Position numbers and translations under genes: made by a program. Below, one piece after another: positions 27,501 through 35,600 of a DNA stretch of 64,000 nucleotides (its first letter is position 1; each line of letters opens with the position of its first letter). Origin of the DNA: Novosphingobium sp. EMRT-2 (GTDB lineage: Bacteria > Pseudomonadota > Alphaproteobacteria > Sphingomonadales > Sphingomonadaceae); assembly GCF_005145025.1 (NCBI RefSeq), contig NZ_CP039695.1, forward strand, positions 2,723,501 to 2,787,500, given 5' to 3'. The notes beneath the pieces were generated by a model. It worked only from the letters and a program-made list of their open reading frames with translations. It had not been told where the DNA came from and searched no databases.

Positions 27501-27719
27501 GATGCCCTTGAGCTGCTGCTCCAGCACCTGGGTCACGCTGTTCTCGATCGTCTGCGCGTCCGCGCCGTTGTAGCTTGCGTTGATCGAGACGGTCGGCGGC
27601 GCGATGTCGGGATATTGCTCCACCGCCATCGTGGTGATCGAGAACCCGCCCGCGGCCATCACCACGATGGCGATGACCCAGGCGAAGATCGGGCGATGCG
27701 CGAAGAATTTGGACAGCAC
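24585..27719 (-). CDS. RND multidrug efflux permease, HAE1 (AcrB-like) family
   Basis: The 1044-aa proton-driven inner-membrane pump starts [21 protein letters not shown]. It has two halves, each with one plus five membrane helices and a large periplasmic loop. The proton-relay Asp pair is visible in [20 protein letters not shown] in TM4, and the hydrophilic periplasmic porter domains follow the AcrB pattern ([20 protein letters not shown]). Length and order match AcrB-type multidrug pumps rather than heavy-metal CusA types. It lies five bases after the membrane-fusion gene and overlaps the outer-membrane gene by four. The spectrum of exported compounds cannot be read. Confidence 0.96.
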   Translation of the reverse strand: [1044 protein letters not shown]

Positions 27720-27724
27720 GGCGT

Positions 27725-28912
27725 TTACTTGCCAGCGGCGGCCGGCGCGCCGGCACCTTTCCCGCCACCCTCTTCCGCTGCCTTGCTGCCCGCCGGCACC
27801 GCCTTCACCTTCGCGCCGGGGCGGGCCTTGAGCAGCCCTTCGACCACGATCTTCTCGCCGGGCTTGAGGCCGCTGGTGATCAGCCAGTTCGTGCCGACGG
27901 CGGTATCCGCGGTTACGTTCCGCGTTTCGATCATGCTTTTGGCGTTGACGACCAGCACGGTGGCGGTGCCGCGCGGAGACCGCGTGACGGCCGTTTGCGG
28001 GACGAGGATGCCGTCAGGCACGGTGCCCTGGCCCACGCGCGCGCGCACGAACAGGCCGGGCAGCAGATCGCCGCGCGGATTGGGCACGGTGGCGCGCAGC
28101 GTGACCGTGCCGGTCTGCTCGTTCACGTCGATATCCGCGAAGTTCAGCTTGCCCTCGACCGGAAATTCGCTGCCGTCCGACAGGATGATGCGCACCGGCG
28201 TCGATCCCGCCGCGATGCGTCCGGCGTCCATCGAGCGGCGCAGCGCCATGAAATCGGTGCTCGATTGCTGGATGTTGACCCAGATCGGATTGAGCCGCTG
28301 CACCTTGGCCAGCGCATCGGCCTGATTGGATGTCACCAGCGCGCCCTTGGTCACGGCCGACCGGCCGATCCGGCCGCTGATCGGGGAGGTGATCCGGGTG
28401 AAGCCCAGGTTGACGTTGGCGGAAGCCAGCGAGGCGCGGTTGAGCGCCACTTGCGCGCGCGCCTGATTATAGGCGGCGATGGCATCCGCCGCGTCCTGCT
28501 TGCTGATCCCGCCTTCCTCGGCGAGCACGCGATAGCGCTCCGCCTTCAGGCGGCTGGCTTCGACCGATGCCTGCGCGTTGGTCAGCGCGGCGCTCGCCTG
28601 CTGCTGGGATGCCGCATAGAGGCGCGAATCGATCTGATAGAGCGGCTGGCCCGCGCGCACGTTGCTGCCTTCCTCGAACAGCCGCGCCATGACGATGCCC
28701 GATACCTGGGGCCGCACTTCGGCCACTTCCGACGCCTGCGTCCGCCCCGCCAGGTCCGCGGTCAGCGCGACCGGTCCCGCGCGGGCGGCAATCACGCCCA
28801 CGGTGGGCGTCGGCGACTGTTTGTCTCCCTTCTTGTCGCCGCATCCGGCAAGCAGGAGAGCGGTGCAGGCCAAGGGTAGAAGGAAACGCAATTTCGGCTC
28901 GCAATCTTTCAT
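27725..28912 (-). CDS. RND efflux membrane-fusion protein (AcrA-like)
   Basis: The 395-aa periplasmic adaptor joins pump and outer-membrane channel. ATG 28912 begins a lipoprotein signal MKDCEPKLRFLLPLACTA ending in LLAGC (Cys24). Other in-frame upstream starts would place 70 extra non-signal residues ahead of it. The lipoyl/barrel-sandwich halves (VRPQVSGIVMARLFEEGSNVRAGQPLYQID and FTRITSPISGRIGRSAVTKGALV) flank a helical hairpin, followed by beta-barrel and membrane-proximal domains and a Gly/Ala-rich tail. First gene of the MFP, pump, outer-membrane order. Confidence 0.94.
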   Translation of the reverse strand: MKDCEPKLRFLLPLACTALLLAGCGDKKGDKQSPTPTVGVIAARAGPVALTADLAGRTQASEVAEVRPQVSGIVMARLFEEGSNVRAGQPLYQIDSRLYAASQQQASAALTNAQASVEASRLKAERYRVLAEEGGISKQDAADAIAAYNQARAQVALNRASLASANVNLGFTRITSPISGRIGRSAVTKGALVTSNQADALAKVQRLNPIWVNIQQSSTDFMALRRSMDAGRIAAGSTPVRIILSDGSEFPVEGKLNFADIDVNEQTGTVTLRATVPNPRGDLLPGLFVRARVGQGTVPDGILVPQTAVTRSPRGTATVLVVNAKSMIETRNVTADTAVGTNWLITSGLKPGEKIVVEGLLKARPGAKVKAVPAGSKAAEEGGGKGAGAPAAAGK

Positions 28913-29221
28913 CGGACCATGCGGACAAGGGAGCAACGGCAGCATCGGCGATGGCATTTCCCGCAGATCAGAACGACCGCCCCGTGCGGACAGCGGCAAG
29001 GTCATGTTCCGACATGGTCTCCCCCGAAAGCCCCCATGGCTTTCAACGCGTGATTCGCAGCTTGCTAGCACATCGCGCGGCGCGTGCGCCTGCCTATGCT
29101 GCGTTGCCGCATCGATGCGACACAATGATACAAATGGAGATTCTGCACACCTCCTTTTTGGACGTTTGTCAAAAAAGGAGGCGGTGAGCCGTCGGTCGCG
29201 GGAAGCCGGCGGACGGCGCAG
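28913..29221. other. Intergenic region upstream of the efflux operon
   Basis: About 310 bp separate the L,D-transpeptidase-like gene and the efflux operon, both on the minus strand. It carries the hairpin at 29150-29181, listed separately, and presumably the efflux promoter. No regulator gene and no convincing small ORF were seen. Confidence 0.5.
29150..29181 (-). promoter_or_regulatory. T-rich hairpin with an embedded minus-strand TTGACA
   Basis: A perfect 10-bp stem, CCTCCTTTTT (29150-29159) with AAAAAGGAGG (29172-29181), has a 12-nt loop. It lies about 40 bp beyond the L,D-transpeptidase stop, reading on the minus strand, so it may end that transcript. The minus strand at 29172-29167 also reads TTGACA, a perfect -35 hexamer, though no good -10 is spaced correctly. 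Confidence 0.4.
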
Positions 29222-29848
29222 TCAGCGCGCGGCGAACAGCAGGCGGCCGGGGCCGAGCCGTTCGAGCACATGGGAGATGTCGTCCGCGGAGACCGCGAAG
29301 CAGCCCTGGCTGCGGCCCACGCGGCCCTGGCTTTCCGCCAGATCGGGCGCGACATAGCGCGCGGCGTGGATCACGATGCCACGGCTGGAGGCCATGCTGT
29401 TTTCGGTATCCAGACCTTGCAGCCGGCGCGACCGGCCATGCTTGCCGCTGTAGATTTCGCCGGTCAGGAAGGCCCCGCTGCACGAGGCGTTGGAGCCGGG
29501 CCGGTTCGACAGACGCTGGACCCAGCCGCTGTTGCCGGGATCGGAACCGCTGCCGTGCGCGACGAGATGGTCGGAAATGACCTTTCCTGCCGCCACATCG
29601 ACCAGCTGGAAGCGTGGCAGACGCGAAGGCGCCGAAAAGTCGACGATGCCGATCACGTCGCGGCTGGCGACGCGATCGTGATGCTGCTGCAAGGCCGCCA
29701 ATGCGCGAGACAACAGCACGGACCTGTCTGCGCCCGCCGGAAGGTGCTCCGGCTGGGGGGCGATCGCCTGCGCAAGATCGCGCGGCATGAACAGGCTGGC
29801 TGCCGACCCGGCAATGGCGCCCAGAAAATGGCGCCTGCCCAGGTACAT
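29222..29848 (-). CDS. Murein L,D-transpeptidase catalytic-domain family protein
   Basis: The 208-aa exported protein resembles the YkuD_2 type of L,D-transpeptidase-like enzymes, which use a catalytic cysteine on peptidoglycan stems. His161 (VIHAARYV) and Cys183 in RSQGCFAV form the expected His-Cys signature. The start MYLGRRHFLGAIAG contains an RR-x-F-L pattern, so Tat export is possible. ATG 29848 is preferred to 29911 because it places the signal at the N-terminus. It stands alone between nitroreductase and efflux genes on the same strand. Substrate crosslinking activity is inferred from the family only. Confidence 0.8.
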   Translation of the reverse strand: MYLGRRHFLGAIAGSAASLFMPRDLAQAIAPQPEHLPAGADRSVLLSRALAALQQHHDRVASRDVIGIVDFSAPSRLPRFQLVDVAAGKVISDHLVAHGSGSDPGNSGWVQRLSNRPGSNASCSGAFLTGEIYSGKHGRSRRLQGLDTENSMASSRGIVIHAARYVAPDLAESQGRVGRSQGCFAVSADDISHVLERLGPGRLLFAAR

Positions 29849-30013
29849 GCTATTCCGAGACCCCGATTTTGCTCTTGGCCGGGATGTACGGAGCAGCCCG
29901 GCGAATTTCAAACCGCAACGGAGGAAAGTGCGGCGAGCGGTGCCAGGGATCGCGTGGGGCGAGCCGCGGCGCGGGAACTTTTGCCGCCGCGGCTCGCTTC
30001 GTCCGTCCGGTTT

Positions 30014-30601
30014 TCAGGGCAGGGCGTCGAAGGCTCCCGGGGCGGCAATCGTACCCACGGCCTTGCGACCGCTCGGCGCTTCCTTGGCGCGCAGGCCTTC
30101 GGGCAGCACGTCTGGCGAAGCCTTGCGGCCGATCGCGGCGGCGGCTTCGACGCGGAAGCTTTCGGGAATGCCGAGTTCCGAACGGATGCGGTCGAAGTCG
30201 ATTCCGGTCATGCCGTGGGCGTGGTAGCCCATCGCCGTGGCTTGCAGGGCCAGCTGCGCCCAGGCGGCGCCCGCGTCGAAGCTGTGGCTGTGCGATGGCC
30301 GCGCTTCGTCACCGCTGCCCATGTGTGTTTCCGAGAGGATGAAGACCAGCGCGCCGGCTTGCTTCGCCCAGCTGGCGTTGAACGGAATCAGCAGCGAAAG
30401 GAACACATCCCAGTGCGCATCGCCGTTCACGGCATAGAGAAAGCGCCAGGGCTGGTAATTGAAGGCCGATGGGGCGAGGCCGGCAGCCTCCAGGATCACG
30501 TCGAGGTCTTCCTGCGGCAGGGCGCTGCCATCGAAGGCGCGGGGCGACCAGCGGTCGATCAGCAGCGGAACAAGGCGGGGATTGGTGGTTCGGCTTTCCA
30601 T
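30014..30601 (-). CDS. Nitroreductase family flavoprotein
   Basis: The 195-aa FMN-dependent NAD(P)H oxidoreductase has the family start block with LIDRWSPRAFDGSALPQEDLDVILEAAGLAPSAFNYQPWRFLYA. This contains the FMN-binding Arg/Ser/Phe pattern (RWSPRAFDG) and the APSAFNYQPW motif, and the AIGRKA segment near the C-terminus is also typical. It follows DoxX (82 bp) and pirin on the same strand, a stress-linked grouping. The physiological substrate (quinone, nitroaromatic or enal) cannot be read. Confidence 0.9.
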   Translation of the reverse strand: MESRTTNPRLVPLLIDRWSPRAFDGSALPQEDLDVILEAAGLAPSAFNYQPWRFLYAVNGDAHWDVFLSLLIPFNASWAKQAGALVFILSETHMGSGDEARPSHSHSFDAGAAWAQLALQATAMGYHAHGMTGIDFDRIRSELGIPESFRVEAAAAIGRKASPDVLPEGLRAKEAPSGRKAVGTIAAPGAFDALP

Positions 30602-30683
30602 GGTGGTGCCTTTCGGAGCGGGTTGCGTTGACGGGAGCGATCAAAAGCGTGGGCGGCCGGTAAGGCCGCCCGGATTCGTGATC

Positions 30684-31097
30684 TCAACGGCGGTCGAGTG
30701 CGAAGCGGCCGGCGCCGAACGCCACAACCTGCAACAGCCCCCCAGCCATCGCCACGTTCTTGAAGAAGTGGATGAACTGGTTCTGGTCCGCAAGGTGGTT
30801 GTGGAAGGCGAGCGCGGTTGCCAGGCTGAACAACGCCAGCACCGCCGCGACGAACCGGGTACGGAAGCCGGCCACAAGTGCCAGACCGCCGCCCAGTTCC
30901 ACGATAACGGCGATGGCCAGGCCGACTTGCGGCAAGGGCAGGCCCGCGCTGGCGATATAGCCGATCGTTCCGGCGGGCGCGGCGACCTTGGACAGGCCGC
31001 TCAGCACGAAGATGGCGGCAAGGAGGATGCGACCGGCAAGAGCGGCGACATCGCTGGCGGAAGTGCCGGGGCGGGCGGTAGTGGTCTGAATGGTCAT
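30684..31097 (-). CDS. DoxX family membrane protein
   Basis: The 137-aa polytopic inner-membrane protein has about four hydrophobic helices and the DoxX landmarks LAGRILLAAIFVLSGLSKVAAP and the E-G-G block VIVELGGGLALVAGFRTR. The start MTIQTTTARPG at 31097 is chosen because upstream codons in the same frame belong to the pirin gene's shadow. It lies 40 bp after pirin and before the nitroreductase. Family members are linked to quinone or thiol redox, but the biochemical role is not settled. Confidence 0.9.
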   Translation of the reverse strand: MTIQTTTARPGTSASDVAALAGRILLAAIFVLSGLSKVAAPAGTIGYIASAGLPLPQVGLAIAVIVELGGGLALVAGFRTRFVAAVLALFSLATALAFHNHLADQNQFIHFFKNVAMAGGLLQVVAFGAGRFALDRR

Positions 31098-31137
31098 GGG
31101 ATGGGATTCTTTCTGTTCGAAGGGGGGAAGGGGGCAG

Positions 31138-31836
31138 TCAGGCCGCGTCGACGAGGACGATCTCGCTGTCTTCGAGCGCGGTAATCTCGATGGTATCGAT
31201 GCCGGTGATGGCCACGCCATCGCGGGCCTGTGCTTCTGCGTCGCCAATGCGGATGCGGCCGGTGGCCGGAACCAGATAGGCATGGCGGTCGGGATCGATT
31301 TCGTAACGCAGGCTGTGGCCTGCCGGCAACGTCGCGCCCAGTACGCGGGCATTGGCGTTGATGCGCAACGCGTCCTCGTCACCGGCGACGCCCGAAGCCA
31401 GCACGTCGAAGCGGCCGGTGCGGCTGTCGCGCGGGAAGGGCCGCGTGCCCCAGCTTGGCGCGTGGCCGCGCCGGTCGGGCATGATCCAGATCTGGAACAG
31501 CGTCGTTTCCTCGTCTTCCAGATTGTATTCGGCATGCTGGATGCCGGTGCCGGCGGACATGACCTGCACGTCTCCCGCCACGGTGCGGCCGGCGTTGCCC
31601 AGGTTGTCGCGGTGCGAGATCGCGCCGGTGCGGACATAGGTGACGATTTCCATGTCGCTGTGCGGATGCGGCGGGAAACCGCTCTGCGCCGCGATGGTAT
31701 CGTCGTTCCACACGCGCAGGGCGCCCCACTGCACGCGCTGCGGGTCGTAATAGTCGGCGAACGAGAAATGGTGGTGCGCATCGAGCCAGCCGTGGTTGGC
31801 GGCGCCAAGCGAATGGAAGGGGCGAACTTCGATCAC
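31138..31836 (-). CDS. Pirin family protein
   Basis: The 232-aa bicupin has the four metal ligands at family positions: His57 and His59 (PPHPHSD) and His101 and Glu103 (TGIQHAEYN). The N-terminal half carries the pirin core (DAHHHFSFADYYDP) and the C-terminal half the second cupin. It starts at GTG 31836 behind GGAGAC. It leads the pirin, DoxX, nitroreductase operon and diverges from a LysR gene. Bacterial pirins have been reported as quercetin dioxygenase-like or as regulators; which applies here cannot be read. Confidence 0.92.
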   Translation of the reverse strand: MIEVRPFHSLGAANHGWLDAHHHFSFADYYDPQRVQWGALRVWNDDTIAAQSGFPPHPHSDMEIVTYVRTGAISHRDNLGNAGRTVAGDVQVMSAGTGIQHAEYNLEDEETTLFQIWIMPDRRGHAPSWGTRPFPRDSRTGRFDVLASGVAGDEDALRINANARVLGATLPAGHSLRYEIDPDRHAYLVPATGRIRIGDAEAQARDGVAITGIDTIEITALEDSEIVLVDAA

Positions 31837-31942
31837 GGGATGTCTCCAAAAATCGCGTTGCAGCGAATGACCTTGGTATGGCCCTTGAAAGGCAATCTGA
31901 AAATTCCGATAAAATTGATGGGAATGTTCAGGAGTATCGAAC

Positions 31943-32863
31943 GTGGACGTCGGCCAGCCAACCATCGACCAGATCCGCATCTTCCTCGCCGTGGTCGACG
32001 AAGGCAGTTTCAACGGCGCCGCGCGCAAGCTGGGCCGGGCCATCTCGGTCATCAGCTATGGCATCGCCAACCTGGAGGCGCAGTTCGGCGTCACCCTGTT
32101 TGAGCGCGAGGGTTCGCGCCGGCCGACGCTGACCGAAGCGGGCCGCGCGGTGCTGGCGACGGCACGGGCGGTGGCGGACGATATTGACGCGCTGATGGCC
32201 TCGGTGCGCGGCTATAACCAGGGGCTGGAGGCGGAACTGACGCTGGCGGTGGACGTGATGTATCCCACCGCGTGGCTGGCGCGGCTTTGCCGGCAGTTTC
32301 AGGCCTATTTCCCCACCGTGGACCTGCGCCTGCACGTGGAGGCGCTGGGCGCGGTCGCCGGAATGCTGCTGGAGGGGCGGGCGCATGTGGGCGTGACGGG
32401 GCCGGTGGTGATCGAGGACCCCGTGCTCGACCGGATGCGGATCGGCGAGGTGGAACTGCTGCCGGTGGCCGCGCCCTCGCACCCGCTGGCGCGGCTGGCG
32501 GACATTCCGCCGGGGGCCGGCCGGCAGCATCTGCAACTGGTCCTGACCGATCGTTCCAGCCTGACCGAAGGCCGCGATTTTTCGGTGCTGAGCGCGCGCA
32601 CCTGGCGGCTGGGCGATCTCGGCGCCAAGCACGCCTTGCTGCTGGAAGGGATCGGCTGGGGCAACATGCCGCTGCATCTGGTGGAAAGCGACCTTGCCGC
32701 CGGGCGGCTGGTGCGGTTGCCGATGCAGGAAGCGCCCGGCGTGGCCTATCCGTTTAACGCGCAGTGGCGGCGGGATTGCCCGCCGGGGCCGGCGCGTTCC
32801 TGGCTGATCGAGGCGCTGAAAGCGGGGTGTGGTGGCGATCACGCCGGCCCCATCGTCATATAG
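31943..32863 (+). CDS. LysR-family regulator, divergent from pirin operon
   Basis: The 306-aa regulator has an N-terminal winged HTH (QPTIDQIRIFLAVVDEGSFNGAARKLGRAISVIS) and a LysR effector-binding domain. It starts at GTG 31943 and diverges from the pirin gene with a 106-bp shared promoter region, the classical arrangement for local control of pirin, DoxX and nitroreductase. The co-inducer is unknown. It ends about 100 bp before the first TonB receptor, which is on the same strand but probably has its own promoter. Confidence 0.93.
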   Translation: MDVGQPTIDQIRIFLAVVDEGSFNGAARKLGRAISVISYGIANLEAQFGVTLFEREGSRRPTLTEAGRAVLATARAVADDIDALMASVRGYNQGLEAELTLAVDVMYPTAWLARLCRQFQAYFPTVDLRLHVEALGAVAGMLLEGRAHVGVTGPVVIEDPVLDRMRIGEVELLPVAAPSHPLARLADIPPGAGRQHLQLVLTDRSSLTEGRDFSVLSARTWRLGDLGAKHALLLEGIGWGNMPLHLVESDLAAGRLVRLPMQEAPGVAYPFNAQWRRDCPPGPARSWLIEALKAGCGGDHAGPIVI

Positions 32864-32898
32864 CGCGCACAAATCCGCCTTTGAAATGAAAGGAAAAC

Positions 32899-32912
32899 TG
32901 CACGATCGTGCA
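32899..32912. promoter_or_regulatory. Perfect 14-bp palindrome upstream of the first TonB receptor
   Basis: TGCACGATCGTGCA is its own reverse complement. It lies 53 bp before the receptor's start codon, where a repressor or activator dimer would act. No family can be assigned by eye. Confidence 0.5.
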
Positions 32913-32965
32913 ACACGGGCCGTCTAGCGGCGCATCTCGAGTCCAGGCCCATGAGGGGAAAAGAG

Positions 32966-35266
32966 ATGCGCTATGTGACTGCCTTGTTCGTGACGACCGC
33001 CATGGCCGTCGCCGCTCCCGCCTTTGCTGCCGAAGCACCCGCTGGTGAAGCGCTGGCCGACGAAGCCGCGCCCGCCCCCGCCGATGCCTCCGCCGGCGCG
33101 GAAATCGTCGTGTTCGGTGCCGGCCAGACGCGGCAGGTCCAGGAAATCTCCAATGCCGATCTGACGCTGCTGGCGGCGGGCACCAGCCCGCTGAAGGCGA
33201 TCGAGAAACTGCCGAGCGTCAATTTCCAGTCGGCCGATCCTTTTGGCAACTACGAATGGTCGACCCGCGTCACCATTCGCGGGTTCAACCAGAACCAGCT
33301 TGGCTTCACGCTGGATGGCATCCCGCTGGGCGACATGACCTATGGCAACGTCAACGGCCTGCACATCAGCCGCGCGATCACGTCCGAAAACATCGGCGTG
33401 ACCCGCGTCTCGCAGGGGTCCGGCTCGATCGACACGCAATCGACCAACAACCTGGGCGGCACGCTGGAGTTCGAATCGATCGATCCCGCGCGCGTGCTGG
33501 GCGTGGACGGCAACGTGACCTACGGTTCCTCGAACACCGTGCGTGTTTTCGGCCGGGTCGGCGTGGGCACCGCCGATGGCCTGCGCGCCTTTGCTTCCGT
33601 GCAGTACCAGAACCTCGACAAGTGGAAGGGCGATGGGCAGCAGCGCACGCTGATGGCCAACGCCAAGGTTGTGGCGCCGCTGGGCGATGCCACGGTCGAT
33701 GCCTATCTCAGCTATTCCGATCGCGCCGAGCAAGACTATCAGGATCTCTCGCTCGGAATGATCAAGCGGCTCGGGTACGACTGGGACAACTTCGGCCCGT
33801 CAAAGTACGCGCTGGCGGTGCAGGTGGCCGACATCGGCGCCAATCGCGGCGACAGCGGCACCACGCCGCTCAACCCCACCGCGGGCACCGTCTATCCCGC
33901 GCCGATCCAGTCGCTTGACGATGCCTATTACGATGCGTCCGGCCTGCGCCGCGACTGGCTAGGCGCGGTGGGCCTTACCGCCCCCGCCGGCGACAAGGTG
34001 ACCTTCAAGTTCAAGACCTATTACCACCACAACTCCGGGCAGGGCACCTGGGGCACGCCCTATGTCAACAGCCCGACCGGCGTGCCGATGGCGGTGCGCA
34101 CGACCGAATACACGATCGACCGCGCCGGCATGTTCGGCAGCGTGAACCTCGATCTCGGCGCGAACCAGGTGGCCATCGGCGCGTGGTACGAGAACAACAA
34201 TTTCGAGCAGGCGCGGCGCTTCTACGCCTATGAAAGCCGCACCAATCCGGGCCGCAACCACCTGGATTTCATGCGCAACCCGTTCTTCACCCAGTGGGAC
34301 ATCAAGTACAACACCGCCACGGTGCAGTATTATGTCGAGGACCAGATCACGCTGGGCGACGCGCACATCAACCTGGGCTGGAAGGGCTTTCAGGTTAACA
34401 ATAATGCCAACCCGCTGGTGCTGGGGGACCGGACGATCGGCCGCCTGTCCGCGCGCGACTGGTTCCAGCCGCACGTGGGCGTGAACTACAAGTTCGGACG
34501 GGGGCTGGAAGCCTTCGCCGGCTTCACCTCGGTGACGCGGGCCTTCGTCTCGTCGGCGACGACGGGGCCGTTCTCGTCCACCCAGGCCGGGTTCGACGCG
34601 ATCAAGGGCAAGCTCAAGCCCGAACAGTCCGATACCTATGAAGGCGGGTTGCGCTACAACACCGGCGTGGTGAACGCGGTGCTGGCCGGCTACTACGTCG
34701 ATTTCCGCAACCGCCTGCTGACCATTCCCACCTCGGTCGGCATCGTCGGCGCGGCCAACGCGCTGCAGAACGTGGGCAGCGTGCGCGCGGTGGGCATCGA
34801 GGCGGCGCTCGATGTCAAGCTGCCGATGGGCTTCGGCGCCTTCGCCTCCTACAGCTACAACGACACCACCTATCGCGACGACATCAAAGACGCGAACGGC
34901 AACTTCTTTGCGACCAAGGGCAAGACCGTGGTCGACGCGCCCAAGCATCTGCTGCGCGGCGAAATCTCGTACGACAGCGACGGGTTCTTCGGCCGCCTTT
35001 CGGCCAATTACATGTCGAAGCGCTATTTCACCTATCTCAACGACCAGGAGGTGCCCGCGCGCACGCTGATCGATGCCTCGCTGGGCTATCGCTTCAACGT
35101 GGGCTGGCGCAAGCCGGTGGAACTGCAGGTCAACGCCACCAACCTGTTCGACAAGCGCTATGTCGCCACGATCGGTTCGAACGGCTTCGGCTTCAGCGGC
35201 GATAACCAGACCCTGCTGGCCGGCGCGCCGCGGCAGGTCTTCGTGACGCTGAAGACCGCCTTCTGA
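32966..35266 (+). CDS. TonB-dependent receptor, first of three
   Basis: The 766-aa outer-membrane receptor uses TonB energy to import a large ligand. The signal peptide MRYVTALFVTTAMAVAAPAFA is followed by a TonB-box-like AEIVVFG, a plug domain (RVTIRGFNQNQLGFTLDGIPLGDMTYGN) and a 22-strand barrel ending in the outer-membrane C-terminus ...VFVTLKTAF. ATG 32966 is preferred to 32951 because AGGGG is spaced correctly only for it. The gene begins 100 bp after the LysR gene and ends at a UUCG-loop terminator. The ligand cannot be assigned; it may be a siderophore, carbohydrate or aromatic. Confidence 0.93.
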   Translation: MRYVTALFVTTAMAVAAPAFAAEAPAGEALADEAAPAPADASAGAEIVVFGAGQTRQVQEISNADLTLLAAGTSPLKAIEKLPSVNFQSADPFGNYEWSTRVTIRGFNQNQLGFTLDGIPLGDMTYGNVNGLHISRAITSENIGVTRVSQGSGSIDTQSTNNLGGTLEFESIDPARVLGVDGNVTYGSSNTVRVFGRVGVGTADGLRAFASVQYQNLDKWKGDGQQRTLMANAKVVAPLGDATVDAYLSYSDRAEQDYQDLSLGMIKRLGYDWDNFGPSKYALAVQVADIGANRGDSGTTPLNPTAGTVYPAPIQSLDDAYYDASGLRRDWLGAVGLTAPAGDKVTFKFKTYYHHNSGQGTWGTPYVNSPTGVPMAVRTTEYTIDRAGMFGSVNLDLGANQVAIGAWYENNNFEQARRFYAYESRTNPGRNHLDFMRNPFFTQWDIKYNTATVQYYVEDQITLGDAHINLGWKGFQVNNNANPLVLGDRTIGRLSARDWFQPHVGVNYKFGRGLEAFAGFTSVTRAFVSSATTGPFSSTQAGFDAIKGKLKPEQSDTYEGGLRYNTGVVNAVLAGYYVDFRNRLLTIPTSVGIVGAANALQNVGSVRAVGIEAALDVKLPMGFGAFASYSYNDTTYRDDIKDANGNFFATKGKTVVDAPKHLLRGEISYDSDGFFGRLSANYMSKRYFTYLNDQEVPARTLIDASLGYRFNVGWRKPVELQVNATNLFDKRYVATIGSNGFGFSGDNQTLLAGAPRQVFVTLKTAF

Positions 35267-35320
35267 TACTTGCCACCATTTCGGAGCCGGGTATCGGCTC
35301 CGATCATAACAAATGCGGAG

Positions 35321-35356
35321 CGCCTTCCATCCTTCGGGATGGGGGGCGTTTTGTTT
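35321..35356 (+). terminator. Rho-independent terminator with UUCG tetraloop
   Basis: A 12-bp stem (35321-35332 with 35337-35348, two G-U pairs) is closed by the stable C(UUCG)G tetraloop and followed by TTTTGTTT. It terminates the first receptor gene. Confidence 0.85.
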
Positions 35357-35561
35357 CAGGCGGTGGGCCGCAACGCCGCCGATCGTGCCGCAGGGAACGG
35401 GCGATTCGCGGAGTTTCATCCGCATCTTTCCCCTACGGGAAATGTATGGAAACGTTCTGAAATTCCTGGGTTTCGTCACAGGCCCGTCGCAATGCGCGAA
35501 CATTTCCCGAGAGAATCGGCGGGACCGTAACAAAACTGCATTGGAACGCGTCTAGATGCGG

Positions 35562-35596
35562 CCTCGCCCGAGGACACAAGTCCTCACAAGTGAGGG
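35562..35596 (+). promoter_or_regulatory. Alternating hairpin leader sequestering the second receptor's ribosome-binding site
   Basis: Four complementary blocks alternate: CCTC (35562-35565), GAGG (35570-35573), CCTC (35582-35585) and GAGG (35592-35595). The last is the Shine-Dalgarno sequence before ATG 35601. Block 2 can pair with 3 (GAGGAC/GTCCTC, 6 bp), or 1 with 2 and 3 with 4 (CCTCA/TGAGG, 5 bp). The last pairing hides the ribosome-binding site. A translational switch is inferred; no ligand-binding core is recognised. Confidence 0.45.
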
Positions 35597-35600
35597 AAAC

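Larger units (their letters stand above)
35267..35600. other. Region between two TonB receptors
   Basis: The gap holds a hairpin (TCGGAGCC 35281-35288 with GGCTCCGA 35296-35303) and then the terminator of the first receptor (35321-35356). The second receptor's promoter follows, and then its structured leader at 35562-35596. No gene was seen in it. Confidence 0.6.

Noticed and set aside
24546..28325. A 1259-codon open frame on the plus strand opposite the RND genes
   Set aside because: Low-complexity His/Arg/Asp-rich translation, typical of an antisense shadow of GC-rich coding DNA. The minus strand encodes three clear efflux proteins.
31098..31808. Upstream extension of the DoxX frame
   Set aside because: It runs antisense in register through the pirin coding region and is Arg/Pro/Ser-rich. 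DoxX similarity begins only at 31097.
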